From Methanomassiliicoccales archaeon LGM-DZ1 (GTDB lineage Archaea > Thermoplasmatota > Thermoplasmata > Methanomassiliicoccales > Methanomethylophilaceae), in the NCBI GenBank assembly GCA_030168595.1, contig CP115556.1:1302001-1366000 (forward strand): DNA of 64,000 bases, given 5' to 3'. Positions within the stretch are counted from its first letter, which is position 1, and each line of letters begins with the position of its first letter. The position numbers and the translations under genes were made by a program. Below, piece by piece: positions 8,476-17,686 of the stretch. The notes under the pieces were generated by a model. The model had not been told where the DNA came from, did no database searches, and saw only the letters and a program-made list of their open reading frames with translations.

Positions 8476-8667
8476 ATGATAATACCGGTGAGATGTTTCA
8501 CATGCGGAAAGGTCGTGGGCTCTGCCTACCCCGAGTACGTCAAACGCGTGAAGATGGGCGAGGACCCCCAGAAGGTCCTCGACGACATGGGGTTCGACCG
8601 TTACTGCTGCCGCAGGATGATCATATCCCATGCGGACCTCATCGGCGAAATATCCCAGCTCGGATGA
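8476..8667 (+). CDS. rpoN: DNA-directed RNA polymerase subunit N (Rpb10)
   Basis: The 63-aa protein begins [13 protein letters not shown] and has a later RYCCRRM, giving the unusual zinc bundle CFTCG/CCRR of archaeal RpoN and eukaryotic Rpb10. It assembles with subunits D, L and P in the polymerase platform. It ends the ribosomal operon. Confidence 0.96.
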   Translation: MIIPVRCFTCGKVVGSAYPEYVKRVKMGEDPQKVLDDMGFDRYCCRRMIISHADLIGEISQLG

Positions 8668-8722
8668 GGCATCTGCTTCTACCATAAACTACTTAAACCA
8701 AACCACTTAATACCCACTTGCT

Positions 8723-8798
8723 GGGCCCTTGGGGTAGCTTGGTATCCTTCATGCTTGGGGTGCATGTGACCCCGGTTCAAATCCGAGGGGGCCCACCA
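8723..8798 (+). tRNA. tRNA-Pro (anticodon GGG)
   Basis: The acceptor stem is GGGCCCU with GGGGCCC. The anticodon stem CAUGC/GCAUG encloses the loop UUGGGGU, so the anticodon is GGG. A TTCAAAT T-loop and encoded CCA are present. An AT-rich ttaaaccaaaccactta element lies about 20-30 nt upstream. Confidence 0.93.
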
Positions 8799-8979
8799 TC
8801 TTATTGTCTGGCCGTTAGGTCAATGAATTTTGTGAATTGGGCGGTCTTTCTCCCCCACAGTTATCTGCTTCACTGATTTCCGCAGGCTATCGGTTCATGC
8901 GTACTTCGTTCGGAATAGAAGACCCAGGCTGCAGGATTCACTATTTACAAGAAGACCGGTATTCCTCAGCAGACTGAGA

Positions 8980-11436
8980 ATGAAGAACAAGAACCGCGAT
9001 CTGATCGATCAAGCGAAAACCGCGGCCGATGAAATGTCCGAAATGCTTGAAAGAGACGATTTCATCGATCCTGCAGATATCAGATCGGCGGCCGACAGAT
9101 ACGGGCAGCTCTATGCCGATCTGCACCGCAGGACAAGCGGATTCCTTTCCAGGATAGGGCTTGTCGACAGGGAACTGAAGGAGCAGTCGGACAGGTTCCG
9201 CAGCATCTATGAGGGTTTCCCGCAGCATCTGAAACAGCATGATGACGACCTTGCACGCAGGAAGGCCGCTGATATAGGGCAAATCATCAATCCTGTAGAA
9301 GGCTACGATCTGGATGAGCAGCAGCTAACGGCCATCGCCTATGATGTGCGCTCAAGGCTGGTGATCGCCGGTGCCGGCACAGGAAAGACCACGGACATCG
9401 TGGGCTTCGTGAAGTATCTTCTGAAATCAGGTAAAGCATCGCCCGATGAAATCCTTGCTCTGTCTTTTACTAACAGTTCTGTCAGCGATCTCAGGAAACG
9501 GATTGTCGCCGAGACCGGGAACCGCGTGGAAGTGAGCACTTTCCATCGCCTAGGCATCAAGATAATAGCATGTTCGGAGAACAAGGTTCCGAAGGTATCC
9601 CATATCAAGATCGGCGATTTCATCTCGGAAGAGATCAAGAAGAGGCGGAGCGACAGCAGATTCGTCCGCAGTCTGAGCGAATTCTTGGCATATGACTTCG
9701 ATATGCATGATGAAGACCAATTCGGGAACTGCTCCGAACTGGAAGAGTACCTGCATAAGAACCCGCTGATAACCCTGAACGGCGAGAGGGTGAAGAGTTT
9801 CGGGGAGGCCGATATCGCCAACTATCTTGCGATCAACGGGGTCCCGTACACATATGAAGACTCATACTGCGTAGATACGGCCGATTCGGAGTACGGCCAG
9901 TATCATCCGGATTTCCACATCAACGGCACCAGGATTTACATCGAGTATTTCGGGATCGACCGCAGCGGCGGGGTGGCCAAGTTCATGGTCGACGAGAATC
10001 CCGATGCGCGCGAGGATTATCTCAGAGGCATAGAATGGAAAAAGCAGATCCATCGCGCGAACGGGACCACATTGATCGAGCTGTATGCATACGAACGCTC
10101 GGAAGGCAGCCTGCTGGATAAACTGGGATCGGAGCTCAAGAGGCTCGGCATAGAATCATCGCCGGAGCCTCCCGAGGCTGTGTTCGATAGGACGTTCGGG
10201 TCGGACAGCAGAGCATTGAGAGCCGTATCCTCTCTGTTAACTACCGCAATCCTCTTAATAAAGGGATTCGGAGAATCCTGGGACAGAGTGTTCTCCGATA
10301 ATGTGCTCCCCAAGGTCAGGAACATCAAGGATAGGCAGTCGCTCAGGAGGACCGAGGCCGTGCTCAGGCCGCTGTATGATGCTTACCGGGCGGCATTGGA
10401 TGGGAACGGGGAAATTGACTTCGAAGATATGCTCAACAATGCCGCTGAATGCATCCGCCGCGGGAAGTATACGCATCCGTACAGATATGTCATAGTGGAT
10501 GAGTATCAAGACCTGTCAAGATCCAGGTACAATCTTCTGAAGGCCATGCGCGATTCCCGGGATTTCAGCCTGTTCTGCGTCGGCGATGATTGGCAGAGCA
10601 TCTACCGCTTCAACGGATGCGATATGTCATATATCCTGGATTTCGAGAAGTACTGGGGGCCGTCTGCGGTCTGCAGGATTGAGAGGACATACCGTTTCTC
10701 TGGCGAAATCCTGGAGAAAAGCAGCCTGTTCATCAGCAGGAACCCGCGCCAGTATCCGAAGAAGCTGATCGGCATGTCGAAAACAGACGGCAAAGTCTAC
10801 TACATACTCGGTGCAGACAGCAGGCAGATCCGCAGTGAGATCGGAAAGAAGCTGGCATATATGCCGGCCGGCAAGAAGGTGCTTTTCCTCGGAAGGTACA
10901 ATCACGATGTCTCGCTGCTCAGCGGCGACGGTTTCGATTGGAGGCCCGATATCTCCGACGGTTCCGATGCCGTCACATATTCCTGCCGCCCGGATCTGAA
11001 GATGAAGTACATGACCATCCATTCGTCCAAGGGCCTGCAGGCGGATGTGGTGTTCTCGCTGAACAACAACTCTGGGAGATACGGGTTCCCGAGCATGCGG
11101 CAGGAGCCTGCGCTCATAGGCTTGCTGCTGGACGGCGGCGGTTCTCAGATGGACGAGGAACGCAGGCTGTTCTATGTGGCCATGACACGTGCCAGAGAGG
11201 CAGTGTACATCGTATCGGTGAAAGATCATCAGTCTGTGTTCTTCACGGAGATGTTCCCCCGCAGAGGCCTCGGCGGATATGCGGTCAGGATGTTCTGCCC
11301 GATATGCGGAGGGCCCTTGGTCCTCAGGACCAACAGCTTCGGAGGCAGGTTCTACGGATGCTCCAACTTCGGGCCCAAAGGATGCAGGTACACCCGCGAA
11401 TGCGGGACCGGGAACTCGGATCACAGAACAGGATGA
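8980..11436 (+). CDS. UvrD/Rep-type SF1 helicase with nuclease-like insert and C-terminal zinc finger
   Basis: The 818-aa protein has Walker A AGAGTGKTT near residue 130, the SF1 Walker B DEYQD near 506 and YVAMTRARE (motif VI) near 730. Between helicase motifs, about residues 305-395, lies a PD-(D/E)xK-like segment (YHPDFHINGTRIYIEYFG). The C-terminus (about 772-810) is a topoisomerase-type C4 zinc finger (CPICGG ... CGCSNF type spacing). Lower GC and different codon choice from the flanking ribosomal genes point to transfer. It stands alone downstream of a tRNA-Pro and probably acts in repair or defence; no partner gene is visible. Confidence 0.85.
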   Translation: MKNKNRDLIDQAKTAADEMSEMLERDDFIDPADIRSAADRYGQLYADLHRRTSGFLSRIGLVDRELKEQSDRFRSIYEGFPQHLKQHDDDLARRKAADIGQIINPVEGYDLDEQQLTAIAYDVRSRLVIAGAGTGKTTDIVGFVKYLLKSGKASPDEILALSFTNSSVSDLRKRIVAETGNRVEVSTFHRLGIKIIACSENKVPKVSHIKIGDFISEEIKKRRSDSRFVRSLSEFLAYDFDMHDEDQFGNCSELEEYLHKNPLITLNGERVKSFGEADIANYLAINGVPYTYEDSYCVDTADSEYGQYHPDFHINGTRIYIEYFGIDRSGGVAKFMVDENPDAREDYLRGIEWKKQIHRANGTTLIELYAYERSEGSLLDKLGSELKRLGIESSPEPPEAVFDRTFGSDSRALRAVSSLLTTAILLIKGFGESWDRVFSDNVLPKVRNIKDRQSLRRTEAVLRPLYDAYRAALDGNGEIDFEDMLNNAAECIRRGKYTHPYRYVIVDEYQDLSRSRYNLLKAMRDSRDFSLFCVGDDWQSIYRFNGCDMSYILDFEKYWGPSAVCRIERTYRFSGEILEKSSLFISRNPRQYPKKLIGMSKTDGKVYYILGADSRQIRSEIGKKLAYMPAGKKVLFLGRYNHDVSLLSGDGFDWRPDISDGSDAVTYSCRPDLKMKYMTIHSSKGLQADVVFSLNNNSGRYGFPSMRQEPALIGLLLDGGGSQMDEERRLFYVAMTRAREAVYIVSVKDHQSVFFTEMFPRRGLGGYAVRMFCPICGGPLVLRTNSFGGRFYGCSNFGPKGCRYTRECGTGNSDHRTG

Positions 11437-11501
11437 CTGTTTTGCAATCAGAAAGCGTCGGGCCGATGTTAAAAAGTTTAGAAGGAGTAGCGGAGGCCCG
11501 C

Positions 11502-13205
11502 TTACTCCTTCTTCTTTCCGGAGAAGCGATTCTTCTTCTCGGGTTTTGTGTCGGGCGATTCGCCTGCGACGATCGATCCTTCCTCGGTCTGCCTGAAGTG
11601 CTTGGGCATTATGCCGTGCTTCGAGTAGGCCTCGGCCTCGGACTGGATGTGGGCAGTGATCTCCTCATCCATCTCGTTCCCCTTGTAGACCTCGGCCTTG
11701 AAGATGACCGCTATGATCAGGAGGAACGCGACGATGACGGCTCCGCAGAGGAACGCATAATCGACGGAATTGGCGAAGGCCAGGAGGATGTCGTTCGCTG
11801 CCATTATTATGGGCGAGTTCTCCAGAGTAGGACTGGAAATCGCATTGAAGAGGTCCTGAAGGCAGCCGGTATCGTGGGAGATCATTCCGTAGACCGTATT
11901 GCTGACATGGTCTCTGAGCTCCTCGTCGATCTTGTTGCCGATGATCATGGCGAACACGGCGGTACCGACAGTGGTCCCTATTCCCCTGAACAGGTTGGTC
12001 GCGGAGGTGGTCATGCCGATCTCGGAAGGCTTGGACGCATTCTGCACGGCGACCATGATGACGGACATCATGCATCCGAGCCCGACTCCGAAGACGAAGA
12101 GGCACTCGGCATAATACGTCAGTTCAGACCCGATGGTGAGCTGGTTGAACATCAGCAGACCGCCTACGGTTATCAGGATACCCAGGATGATCCAGAACCT
12201 GTAGCCTGTCTTGTTGACCAGGTTACCGCTGATGATCGAGGTGATCATCATGCCGATGACGAGCACGATGGAGTACTCTCCGGCCTCGAGGGTGCTGAGG
12301 CCGAGGATGTAGATCGCGAACATGGACGAGTACATCATCGCGCCCATCATCGCAAGTCCGAAGACCAGCATGAACACAGATGCCTCGACGACCGTTTTGT
12401 TGTGGATGAGGTGGGGTGCGAGTATGGGTTCGACGGCCTTCCTCTCGACTGCCACGAACAAAGCGATGAGCACGAGGAGCACGGCGATCATCGCAGCCGA
12501 TTCGACGGAGACCCAGTCGAAGTCGTCCCCGACGAAGTTGAAGAAGAGGACGGTGTCGGCGAGGGCGAGGGACAGGAGGACTATACCCTTGGTGTCGATC
12601 ACAGGCTTGGACGTCTGGTCCGGAGTCGGGAACTTCTTGATGGTAAGTATGTAGGCGACTATGGCCATGGGGATGTTGATGTAGAAGACCCAGCGCCAGC
12701 TGATGTACTCGGTGATGTATCCTCCCAGGACGGGGCCGATACCGCTTCCGATCCCGAAGATGGCGCCGAGCATACCCTGCATCTTGGCCCTCTGGGCCGG
12801 CGGGTAGAGATCGGCGACGGCCGCAGTGGCGACAGGGATGAGGATACCTCCTCCGACACCCTGAACTGCGCGGCACACCAGGAGCATCATCATGTTCTGG
12901 GACATTCCGGCGACGAAGGAACCGACGACGAAAAGGGTCAGTCCGATGAGGAAGAGGGGCTTCCTCCCGTACAGGTCGGACAGTTTCCCGGCGATCGGGA
13001 TGAAGATGGTCTCGAACAGCATATACGCCGTGGCGAGCCAGGAGTACAGCTCAAGACCGTCCAGCGACCTTGCGATCTCAGGCCCGCAGGTTCCGACGAT
13101 GGTGCCGTCGAAACATGCGATGAGCATGGCCAGGCAGAGTCCGACCATGATCATGTTGCGGACTTTGGGGTCGATGTTCTTGTAAGTGATTTGTTCAACT
13201 GCCAT
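11502..13205 (-). CDS. MFS drug exporter, 14-TM DHA2 (EmrB/QacA) family
   Basis: The 567-aa protein has about 14 hydrophobic segments and the family motifs DGTIVGTCGPEIARSL near residue 30, LYGRKPLFLIGL (motif A) and GIGSGIGPVLGGYI (motif C of antiporters). Such proteins expel drugs or other amphiphiles by proton antiport. The C-terminal 60 residues are cytoplasmic and charged. The monocistronic gene has an AT-rich upstream region of about 270 bp shared with the divergent ABC operon. Confidence 0.9.
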   Translation of the reverse strand: MAVEQITYKNIDPKVRNMIMVGLCLAMLIACFDGTIVGTCGPEIARSLDGLELYSWLATAYMLFETIFIPIAGKLSDLYGRKPLFLIGLTLFVVGSFVAGMSQNMMMLLVCRAVQGVGGGILIPVATAAVADLYPPAQRAKMQGMLGAIFGIGSGIGPVLGGYITEYISWRWVFYINIPMAIVAYILTIKKFPTPDQTSKPVIDTKGIVLLSLALADTVLFFNFVGDDFDWVSVESAAMIAVLLVLIALFVAVERKAVEPILAPHLIHNKTVVEASVFMLVFGLAMMGAMMYSSMFAIYILGLSTLEAGEYSIVLVIGMMITSIISGNLVNKTGYRFWIILGILITVGGLLMFNQLTIGSELTYYAECLFVFGVGLGCMMSVIMVAVQNASKPSEIGMTTSATNLFRGIGTTVGTAVFAMIIGNKIDEELRDHVSNTVYGMISHDTGCLQDLFNAISSPTLENSPIIMAANDILLAFANSVDYAFLCGAVIVAFLLIIAVIFKAEVYKGNEMDEEITAHIQSEAEAYSKHGIMPKHFRQTEEGSIVAGESPDTKPEKKNRFSGKKKE

Positions 13206-13508
13206 ACGGGCGATGCGATATTGAACCTCTATTTAAATGGCTTGCAACTTGATTTTAATTGACTATATCAACTTATAATATGTACAATTTAAAACCAGAT
13301 ATATTCTATAATTAATCTAATCATTTTATACATAATGTTATGTTGTGGTACTTCGACAAATGATTAATCAATTAAGAGAAGCCGTAATTGTCAAATCAAT
13401 TTGCAATACAAAAATGAGCGGGGCTCCTTGTACGTATTTATACAAGTCTTAGGTTTTGTCCTACGAGAGGCACTCAAATGAAAACAGAAAAAGAGAAGGG
13501 ATGCAGCT
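13206..13508. promoter_or_regulatory. AT-rich divergent promoter region
   Basis: This stretch is far richer in A+T than its surroundings and holds no convincing gene. A TATA box (gtatttatac) lies at 13434-13443 for the ABC operon. An 18-codon ORF starting ATG at 13478 overlaps the ATPase start out of frame; whether it is translated is unknown. The MFS gene starts about 5 nt from the left edge. Confidence 0.55.
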
Positions 13509-14450
13509 ATGAGCGATTGCCCCATAGTCCTTGAGAACCTCCGCAAGACCTACGGGAGCTTCGTCGCCGTCGACGGCCTCTCCATGAATGTGGAACGCAA
13601 CAGCTTCACGGGCCTCCTGGGCCCCAACGGGGCCGGCAAGAGCACCACGCTGAAGATGCTGACGAACCTCATAACTCCCACCAGCGGACACGCGTACATT
13701 AACGGCCATGATGTGCAGGAAGAGCCCAAAACCGCCCTCGAGGGCGTCGGGACGGTCGTCGAGACCCCCGAGTTCTATCTGTACATGACTCCGCGCGAGA
13801 CCTACAGATACATCGGCGAGATCTTCGGGATGTCCGAGGAGAGCATCGCCAGCCAGACCGATGACATCCTGGCCAAGGTCAAGATGTCCGAATGGGCGGA
13901 CAAGAAGCTAGGAACTTTCTCCAAAGGCATGAGGCAGAGGATATCTCTGGGTCTGGCACTTATGAACGACCCGTCCGTGATCATCCTCGACGAACCTACC
14001 TCCGGGCTCGACCCGAGGGGGATGGCCGAGATGAGGGACATCCTCAAGAACATCAGGAACGGGAAGAACAACCTGACCGTCCTGATGTCCTCGCACATGA
14101 TGCACGAGGTCACCGACCTGTGCGACAGGATCGCCCTCGTCAACCACGGGAGGCTCGTGGCGTCCAACACGCTCGACGCCTTCGTGAACGGGGCATCCGA
14201 GAGGACGATCCTCATCAGGACGGTCTCCGAACCGAGCGACGCCATGGTCGAGAAGGTCGCCGCGCTTCCCAACGTCGATTCCGCGGTCCGCTACGGGGAC
14301 GAGATATCGGTCAAATTCGGCGCAGGGAAGACCGAGCAGGCGGACTTCCTGGAGGCCGTAGCCGGCCTCGGCATCGGAGCGTACAGCCTGAGCGAGAGCG
14401 ACAACGGGCTCGAGGAGAGGTACCTGGAGCTCGTCAAGGAGTCGAGGTGA
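13509..14450 (+). CDS. ABC transporter ATP-binding protein
   Basis: The 313-aa ATPase has Walker A GPNGAGKST near residue 40, the signature FSKGMRQRI, Walker B VIILDEPTSGLD and a switch His (SSHMMHEV). The C-terminal 90 residues resemble the regulatory domain of drug- and antibiotic-type exporters. It pairs with the permease 4 bp downstream. The substrate is unknown. Confidence 0.92.
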   Translation: MSDCPIVLENLRKTYGSFVAVDGLSMNVERNSFTGLLGPNGAGKSTTLKMLTNLITPTSGHAYINGHDVQEEPKTALEGVGTVVETPEFYLYMTPRETYRYIGEIFGMSEESIASQTDDILAKVKMSEWADKKLGTFSKGMRQRISLGLALMNDPSVIILDEPTSGLDPRGMAEMRDILKNIRNGKNNLTVLMSSHMMHEVTDLCDRIALVNHGRLVASNTLDAFVNGASERTILIRTVSEPSDAMVEKVAALPNVDSAVRYGDEISVKFGAGKTEQADFLEAVAGLGIGAYSLSESDNGLEERYLELVKESR

Positions 14451-14454
14451 TAGG

Positions 14455-15273
14455 ATGGAAACCAACAGTTCTGCAAGCTCTCCGGGCCGGATGTCCGGAG
14501 GAAGGAAGACGCTCAGCTGGGGAAAGGACGATGTGAGGCAGTCCTTCGTCGTCATGAAGAACGAGTTCAGGAAGTTCTTCTACGGGAAGAAGATGCTGCT
14601 GTTCCTGGGTCTGACCGTTGCGGTGCTTGCGCTCATCATCGTCATGATCGCGGCGCTGGACCCATTCTCGGATGAGGATGACAAGAAGCGCCTCACCGAG
14701 GCCATGTTCATAAGCTTCTACGCGTTCATCATCCTGATCGCCGTGACGCTCTTCGGTGCCACTTCGATCGTCTCCGAGTACGAGGAGCGCACCGCCCTCA
14801 TCCTCTTCACCAAGCCCATCAGGAAATCCTCGATCTACATGGGGAAGCTCCTGGCCTCGATCGTGCTGACGTTCGTGTTCACCTGCGTGTACTATGCAGT
14901 ATCCGCCGTCTTCTGCGCCGTGTTCTGCGGCATCGGGACGGAGATGCTGGTGTCATTCGGGCTGTCAGCATGCTACATATTCGGGGCCAACGGCGTGGCG
15001 CTGCTCATAAGCACGATGATGAAGAAGAGCAGCACATCCTCTATCGTCGTCTTCATGCTGTTCCTCATCCTCTTCACGGTCATATCGTCCGTCATCGAGG
15101 CCGGCGCGGGCAGCGGTACGGCCTTCTGGATGATCGACCAGGCATCAGCAGGTATCAGCAACTCCCTCTCCGACAGCTACGATGACGGCATCCGTGACGC
15201 CGCCGTGATGCTCATCTGGGGGGCCGCAGCCTCGGCCGCGGGATACTGGCTCTTCAAGAGAAGGGATTTCTGA
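14455..15273 (+). CDS. ABC-2 type transporter permease
   Basis: The 272-aa protein has a cytoplasmic N-terminus of about 45 residues (KNEFRKFFYGKK precedes the membrane) and six predicted TM helices, with the ABC-2 pattern of YEERTALILFTKPIRKSSIY in a cytoplasmic loop. It forms an exporter with the ATPase upstream. It ends KRRDF, a usual end for this family. Confidence 0.88.
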   Translation: METNSSASSPGRMSGGRKTLSWGKDDVRQSFVVMKNEFRKFFYGKKMLLFLGLTVAVLALIIVMIAALDPFSDEDDKKRLTEAMFISFYAFIILIAVTLFGATSIVSEYEERTALILFTKPIRKSSIYMGKLLASIVLTFVFTCVYYAVSAVFCAVFCGIGTEMLVSFGLSACYIFGANGVALLISTMMKKSSTSSIVVFMLFLILFTVISSVIEAGAGSGTAFWMIDQASAGISNSLSDSYDDGIRDAAVMLIWGAAASAAGYWLFKRRDF

Positions 15274-15368
15274 AACTTCTTCGGGGAGGGCGCTCCCCTC
15301 CCCCCGCAGGCCCCTGTTCTGCGCCAACCATTATATGCAGACGGGGGCTAGGGAATATCCGAGAGAAC

Positions 15369-15992
15369 ATGGCGAAGATGGATTACACCTACGTGAATGC
15401 CGAGAAATACTGTGCTCCCGGGGCCGCTGTTCCCGCCAACAAGCTGGGCGCCGGGGATGCCGGATCCCTCAGGGCCGCCGTCGCGGAGGAGCTCGCCGCA
15501 AGGCAGGCGGAGCTCGCGGAGATCGGAGGCCTGGGCGGCAGCTACAAGCTCGACCACCTCTGCGCCTTCCACAAGTTCCTCTTCGGGAACGTCTTCGATT
15601 GGGCCGGCGAGGTCAGGGACGTCGACATGTCCGACCCCCGCTTCGTGAAGGCCGCCGATCTGGTGAAGGAGGCCGAGCTCGTCTTCCTCAGGATGGAGAA
15701 CGAGGACTACTTCAAAGGGCTCGAGATCCCCGACATGGCCGACCGCATGGCATATTACACCAGGGAGATCGACAGGCTCCACCCGTTCGTCTACGGCACC
15801 AAAGAGACCCTTTTCGTGTTCTTCAAGCAGGTGCTCGGGCGCATGCGGTACAATGTGGCCTACGAGAACGTCCCCGCGGATGCCTGGGACGAGGCCCGCG
15901 ACGCCGGGCTCAGCGGCGACCTCTCGAAGTACATGGGGATCTACGAGACCATCATCACCAAGATCCCCCGCGAGAAGAAGAAAAAGGATTGA
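15369..15992 (+). CDS. Fic/DOC-fold protein with altered catalytic motif
   Basis: The 207-aa protein follows the Fic fold: LCAFHKFLFGNVFDWAGEVR (the usual lead-in) at about residues 62-81 and then RLHPFVYGTKETLFVF at about 136-151. The canonical motif is HPFxxGNGRxxR; here His, Pro, Phe and the first Gly remain, but N-G-R is replaced by T-K-E. The His may keep some transfer activity, yet the phosphate-binding Arg is gone. No antitoxin gene is adjacent. It is a single gene with a TATA-like ttatatgc at about 15331. Confidence 0.75.
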   Translation: MAKMDYTYVNAEKYCAPGAAVPANKLGAGDAGSLRAAVAEELAARQAELAEIGGLGGSYKLDHLCAFHKFLFGNVFDWAGEVRDVDMSDPRFVKAADLVKEAELVFLRMENEDYFKGLEIPDMADRMAYYTREIDRLHPFVYGTKETLFVFFKQVLGRMRYNVAYENVPADAWDEARDAGLSGDLSKYMGIYETIITKIPREKKKKD

Positions 15993-15994
15993 TC

Positions 15995-16018
15995 GGGAGG
16001 GCCCGTTTCGGGCCTCCC
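15995..16018 (+). terminator. GC-rich hairpin after the Fic gene
   Basis: An inverted repeat GGGAGG...CCTCCC with inner GCCCG/CGGGC lies 3 bp after the stop. No T-run follows directly, so the terminator role is tentative. Confidence 0.45.
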
Positions 16019-16073
16019 CCGGCATCGGCCCTTCTGCTCCGGCCGGATATATAGCGGTCCCTCGAAAGCATGA

Positions 16074-16083
16074 TTAATATATT
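16074..16083 (+). promoter_or_regulatory. TATA box of the AbrB-PhoU gene
   Basis: ttaatatatt is centred about 22 nt before the ATG at 16100, which implies a leaderless or very short leader mRNA. Confidence 0.6.
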
Positions 16084-16099
16084 GCACGATTGAGCATCT

Positions 16100-17101
16100 A
16101 TGGATGTCAGAAGGGTGCAGGTCACCGGCGGATCATCGTTCATGATCACCCTTCCCAAGGCCTGGGCGGATTCTGTCGGCCTCAGGAAGAACGACCAGGT
16201 ATCCGTCGTGCCGCAGCCGAACGGAGGCCTTCTGCTGACCGTCGGTGGCGAACAGTTCCAGAACCAGGATTATCTCTCGGAGATCGACGCGGATTCCGTG
16301 CAGGACGCCGACGCCCTGTACAGGATGCTCATAGGGGCGTACATCGCCGGCCACAGCGAGATTGTCGTGAAGTCGGGGAGCGCCCTCAGGGGAGGGATGC
16401 TCGAGGCCGTCTCGAGGTTCACCCAGACCTCCATCGGCATGGAGATCACCGAGGAGGACGTCAGCCGCATCGTGATGAAGGACCTCATGGACCCCACCGA
16501 GGTCCTGCCGCAGAAGAACGTCAACCGCGAGTACCTCCTGGTGAAGAGGATGGTCTGCGACGTCTTCCAGGCGGCCGCCGACAACGACGGTTCCAGGCTG
16601 GAGGGGATGGCAGACCGCGACACGGAGGTCGACAGGATCCACTGGCTCGTCCAGAGGCAGTCCAGCATCCATCAGCTCGACATCGGCCTCAGCTCCCGCA
16701 TGGGCATAGACCTCAGGACGGTCACCGGCTCCGTCGGCGTCAGCAAGTCCCTCGAGAGGATGGGGGACCACGCGGTGCTCCTAGCCGGGCATCTGGGGCG
16801 GCTCATATCGTCCGGGGATTCCGGGAGCACCTGCAGGGCGATGGAGAATCTATTTGGCACTATCCCTGATCTCATCGACGCGTCCGTATCCTCATGGTCC
16901 GGATCGGACGGCATCACAGCGGAGAAATGCATCCGCCGTTCCAAGGAGATCGCACGCGACATCCCCGGGATGTTCTCGGAAGCGGTATCCGACCCGAGGT
17001 CCTCCGGCGCCGCCGGGATGATCTCCGGAAGCCTCCGCAGGCTCGCCGAATACTGCGCGGACATAGCGGAATCGGCCATCAACGTCGCGATGGAGAGGTG
17101 A
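16100..17101 (+). CDS. AbrB-PhoU fusion, phosphate-uptake-type regulator
   Basis: The 333-aa protein begins with a SpoVT/AbrB DNA-binding domain (MDVRRVQVTGGSSFMITLPK, then GLRKNDQV) and continues with a helical PhoU-like region from about residue 110 to the end. This two-domain form is common in archaea and is taken to regulate phosphate uptake. No pst genes are near, so the target is unknown. Confidence 0.82.
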   Translation: MDVRRVQVTGGSSFMITLPKAWADSVGLRKNDQVSVVPQPNGGLLLTVGGEQFQNQDYLSEIDADSVQDADALYRMLIGAYIAGHSEIVVKSGSALRGGMLEAVSRFTQTSIGMEITEEDVSRIVMKDLMDPTEVLPQKNVNREYLLVKRMVCDVFQAAADNDGSRLEGMADRDTEVDRIHWLVQRQSSIHQLDIGLSSRMGIDLRTVTGSVGVSKSLERMGDHAVLLAGHLGRLISSGDSGSTCRAMENLFGTIPDLIDASVSSWSGSDGITAEKCIRRSKEIARDIPGMFSEAVSDPRSSGAAGMISGSLRRLAEYCADIAESAINVAMER

Positions 17102-17131
17102 GCGGCCGTCCGTTGATTGATTAATCTTTTA

Positions 17132-17150
17132 ACCCATCCCACGGTTGGGT
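17132..17150 (+). promoter_or_regulatory. promoter and short inverted repeat before the marR gene
   Basis: A TATA-like attaatctttt at 17120-17130 is followed by ACCCA...TGGGT (17132-17136 and 17146-17150) just before the ATG at 17156. The repeat covers the expected transcription start and could be an autoregulatory operator. Confidence 0.4.
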
Positions 17151-17155
17151 GCGGC

Positions 17156-17686
17156 ATGATGGTCGACAATCCGGAATCGGAGATTTCCTCCCGCATGATG
17201 ATGGAGATGCCGTTCCTGTTCAGGATCCTCGGGGTCACGTTCATGGACAGGCTGACCGAGTTCATCAAACCCTTCGGCATCAAGCGCAGGGAGGCCCGCT
17301 ACATCGCCGTGCTCTCCTTCATGCCGCTGACCCAGAAGGAGATGTGCGAGATACTGAAGATCGACAAGGCCAACACCGCCAGGGCCATCGACACTCTCCG
17401 CAAGGACGGTTTCGTTGAGAACGGGGAGCACGGAGCAGGACGCACATACCAGGTCTGCCTGACCGACAAGGGGAAGGCCGTCTCCCGGGAGCTCCACTCT
17501 TTCATCCTGAGCGTATGGAAGGAAGCATGCGGGGGGATAGACGATGCGGAAGCGGAACGTTTCATGGAATTCCTCGAGCGCGTTTGCCGCAACCTCTGCG
17601 GGGAGAAGCTCGACGCAGACCTCGCTCTGATGAGAGATGCCATCAGCCAGCAGGACATCAAGAAATTATCAGAAGTGACCCTTTGA
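17156..17686 (+). CDS. MarR-family transcriptional regulator
   Basis: The 176-aa winged-helix protein has the MarR pattern MPLTQKEMCEILKIDKANT (helix-turn-helix) and the wing GAGRTYQVCLTDKG. The chosen start is 17156 because a TATA-like element lies just upstream; an in-frame TTG at 17117 falls inside that element. The downstream membrane-protein gene overlaps its stop, so it probably belongs to the same regulon. Confidence 0.82.
   Translation: MMVDNPESEISSRMMMEMPFLFRILGVTFMDRLTEFIKPFGIKRREARYIAVLSFMPLTQKEMCEILKIDKANTARAIDTLRKDGFVENGEHGAGRTYQVCLTDKGKAVSRELHSFILSVWKEACGGIDDAEAERFMEFLERVCRNLCGEKLDADLALMRDAISQQDIKKLSEVTL

Noticed and set aside
10938-13262. 774-codon open frame on the plus strand
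   Set aside because: It overlaps the helicase end and runs antisense to the MFS exporter; Asp/His/Gly-rich shadow.
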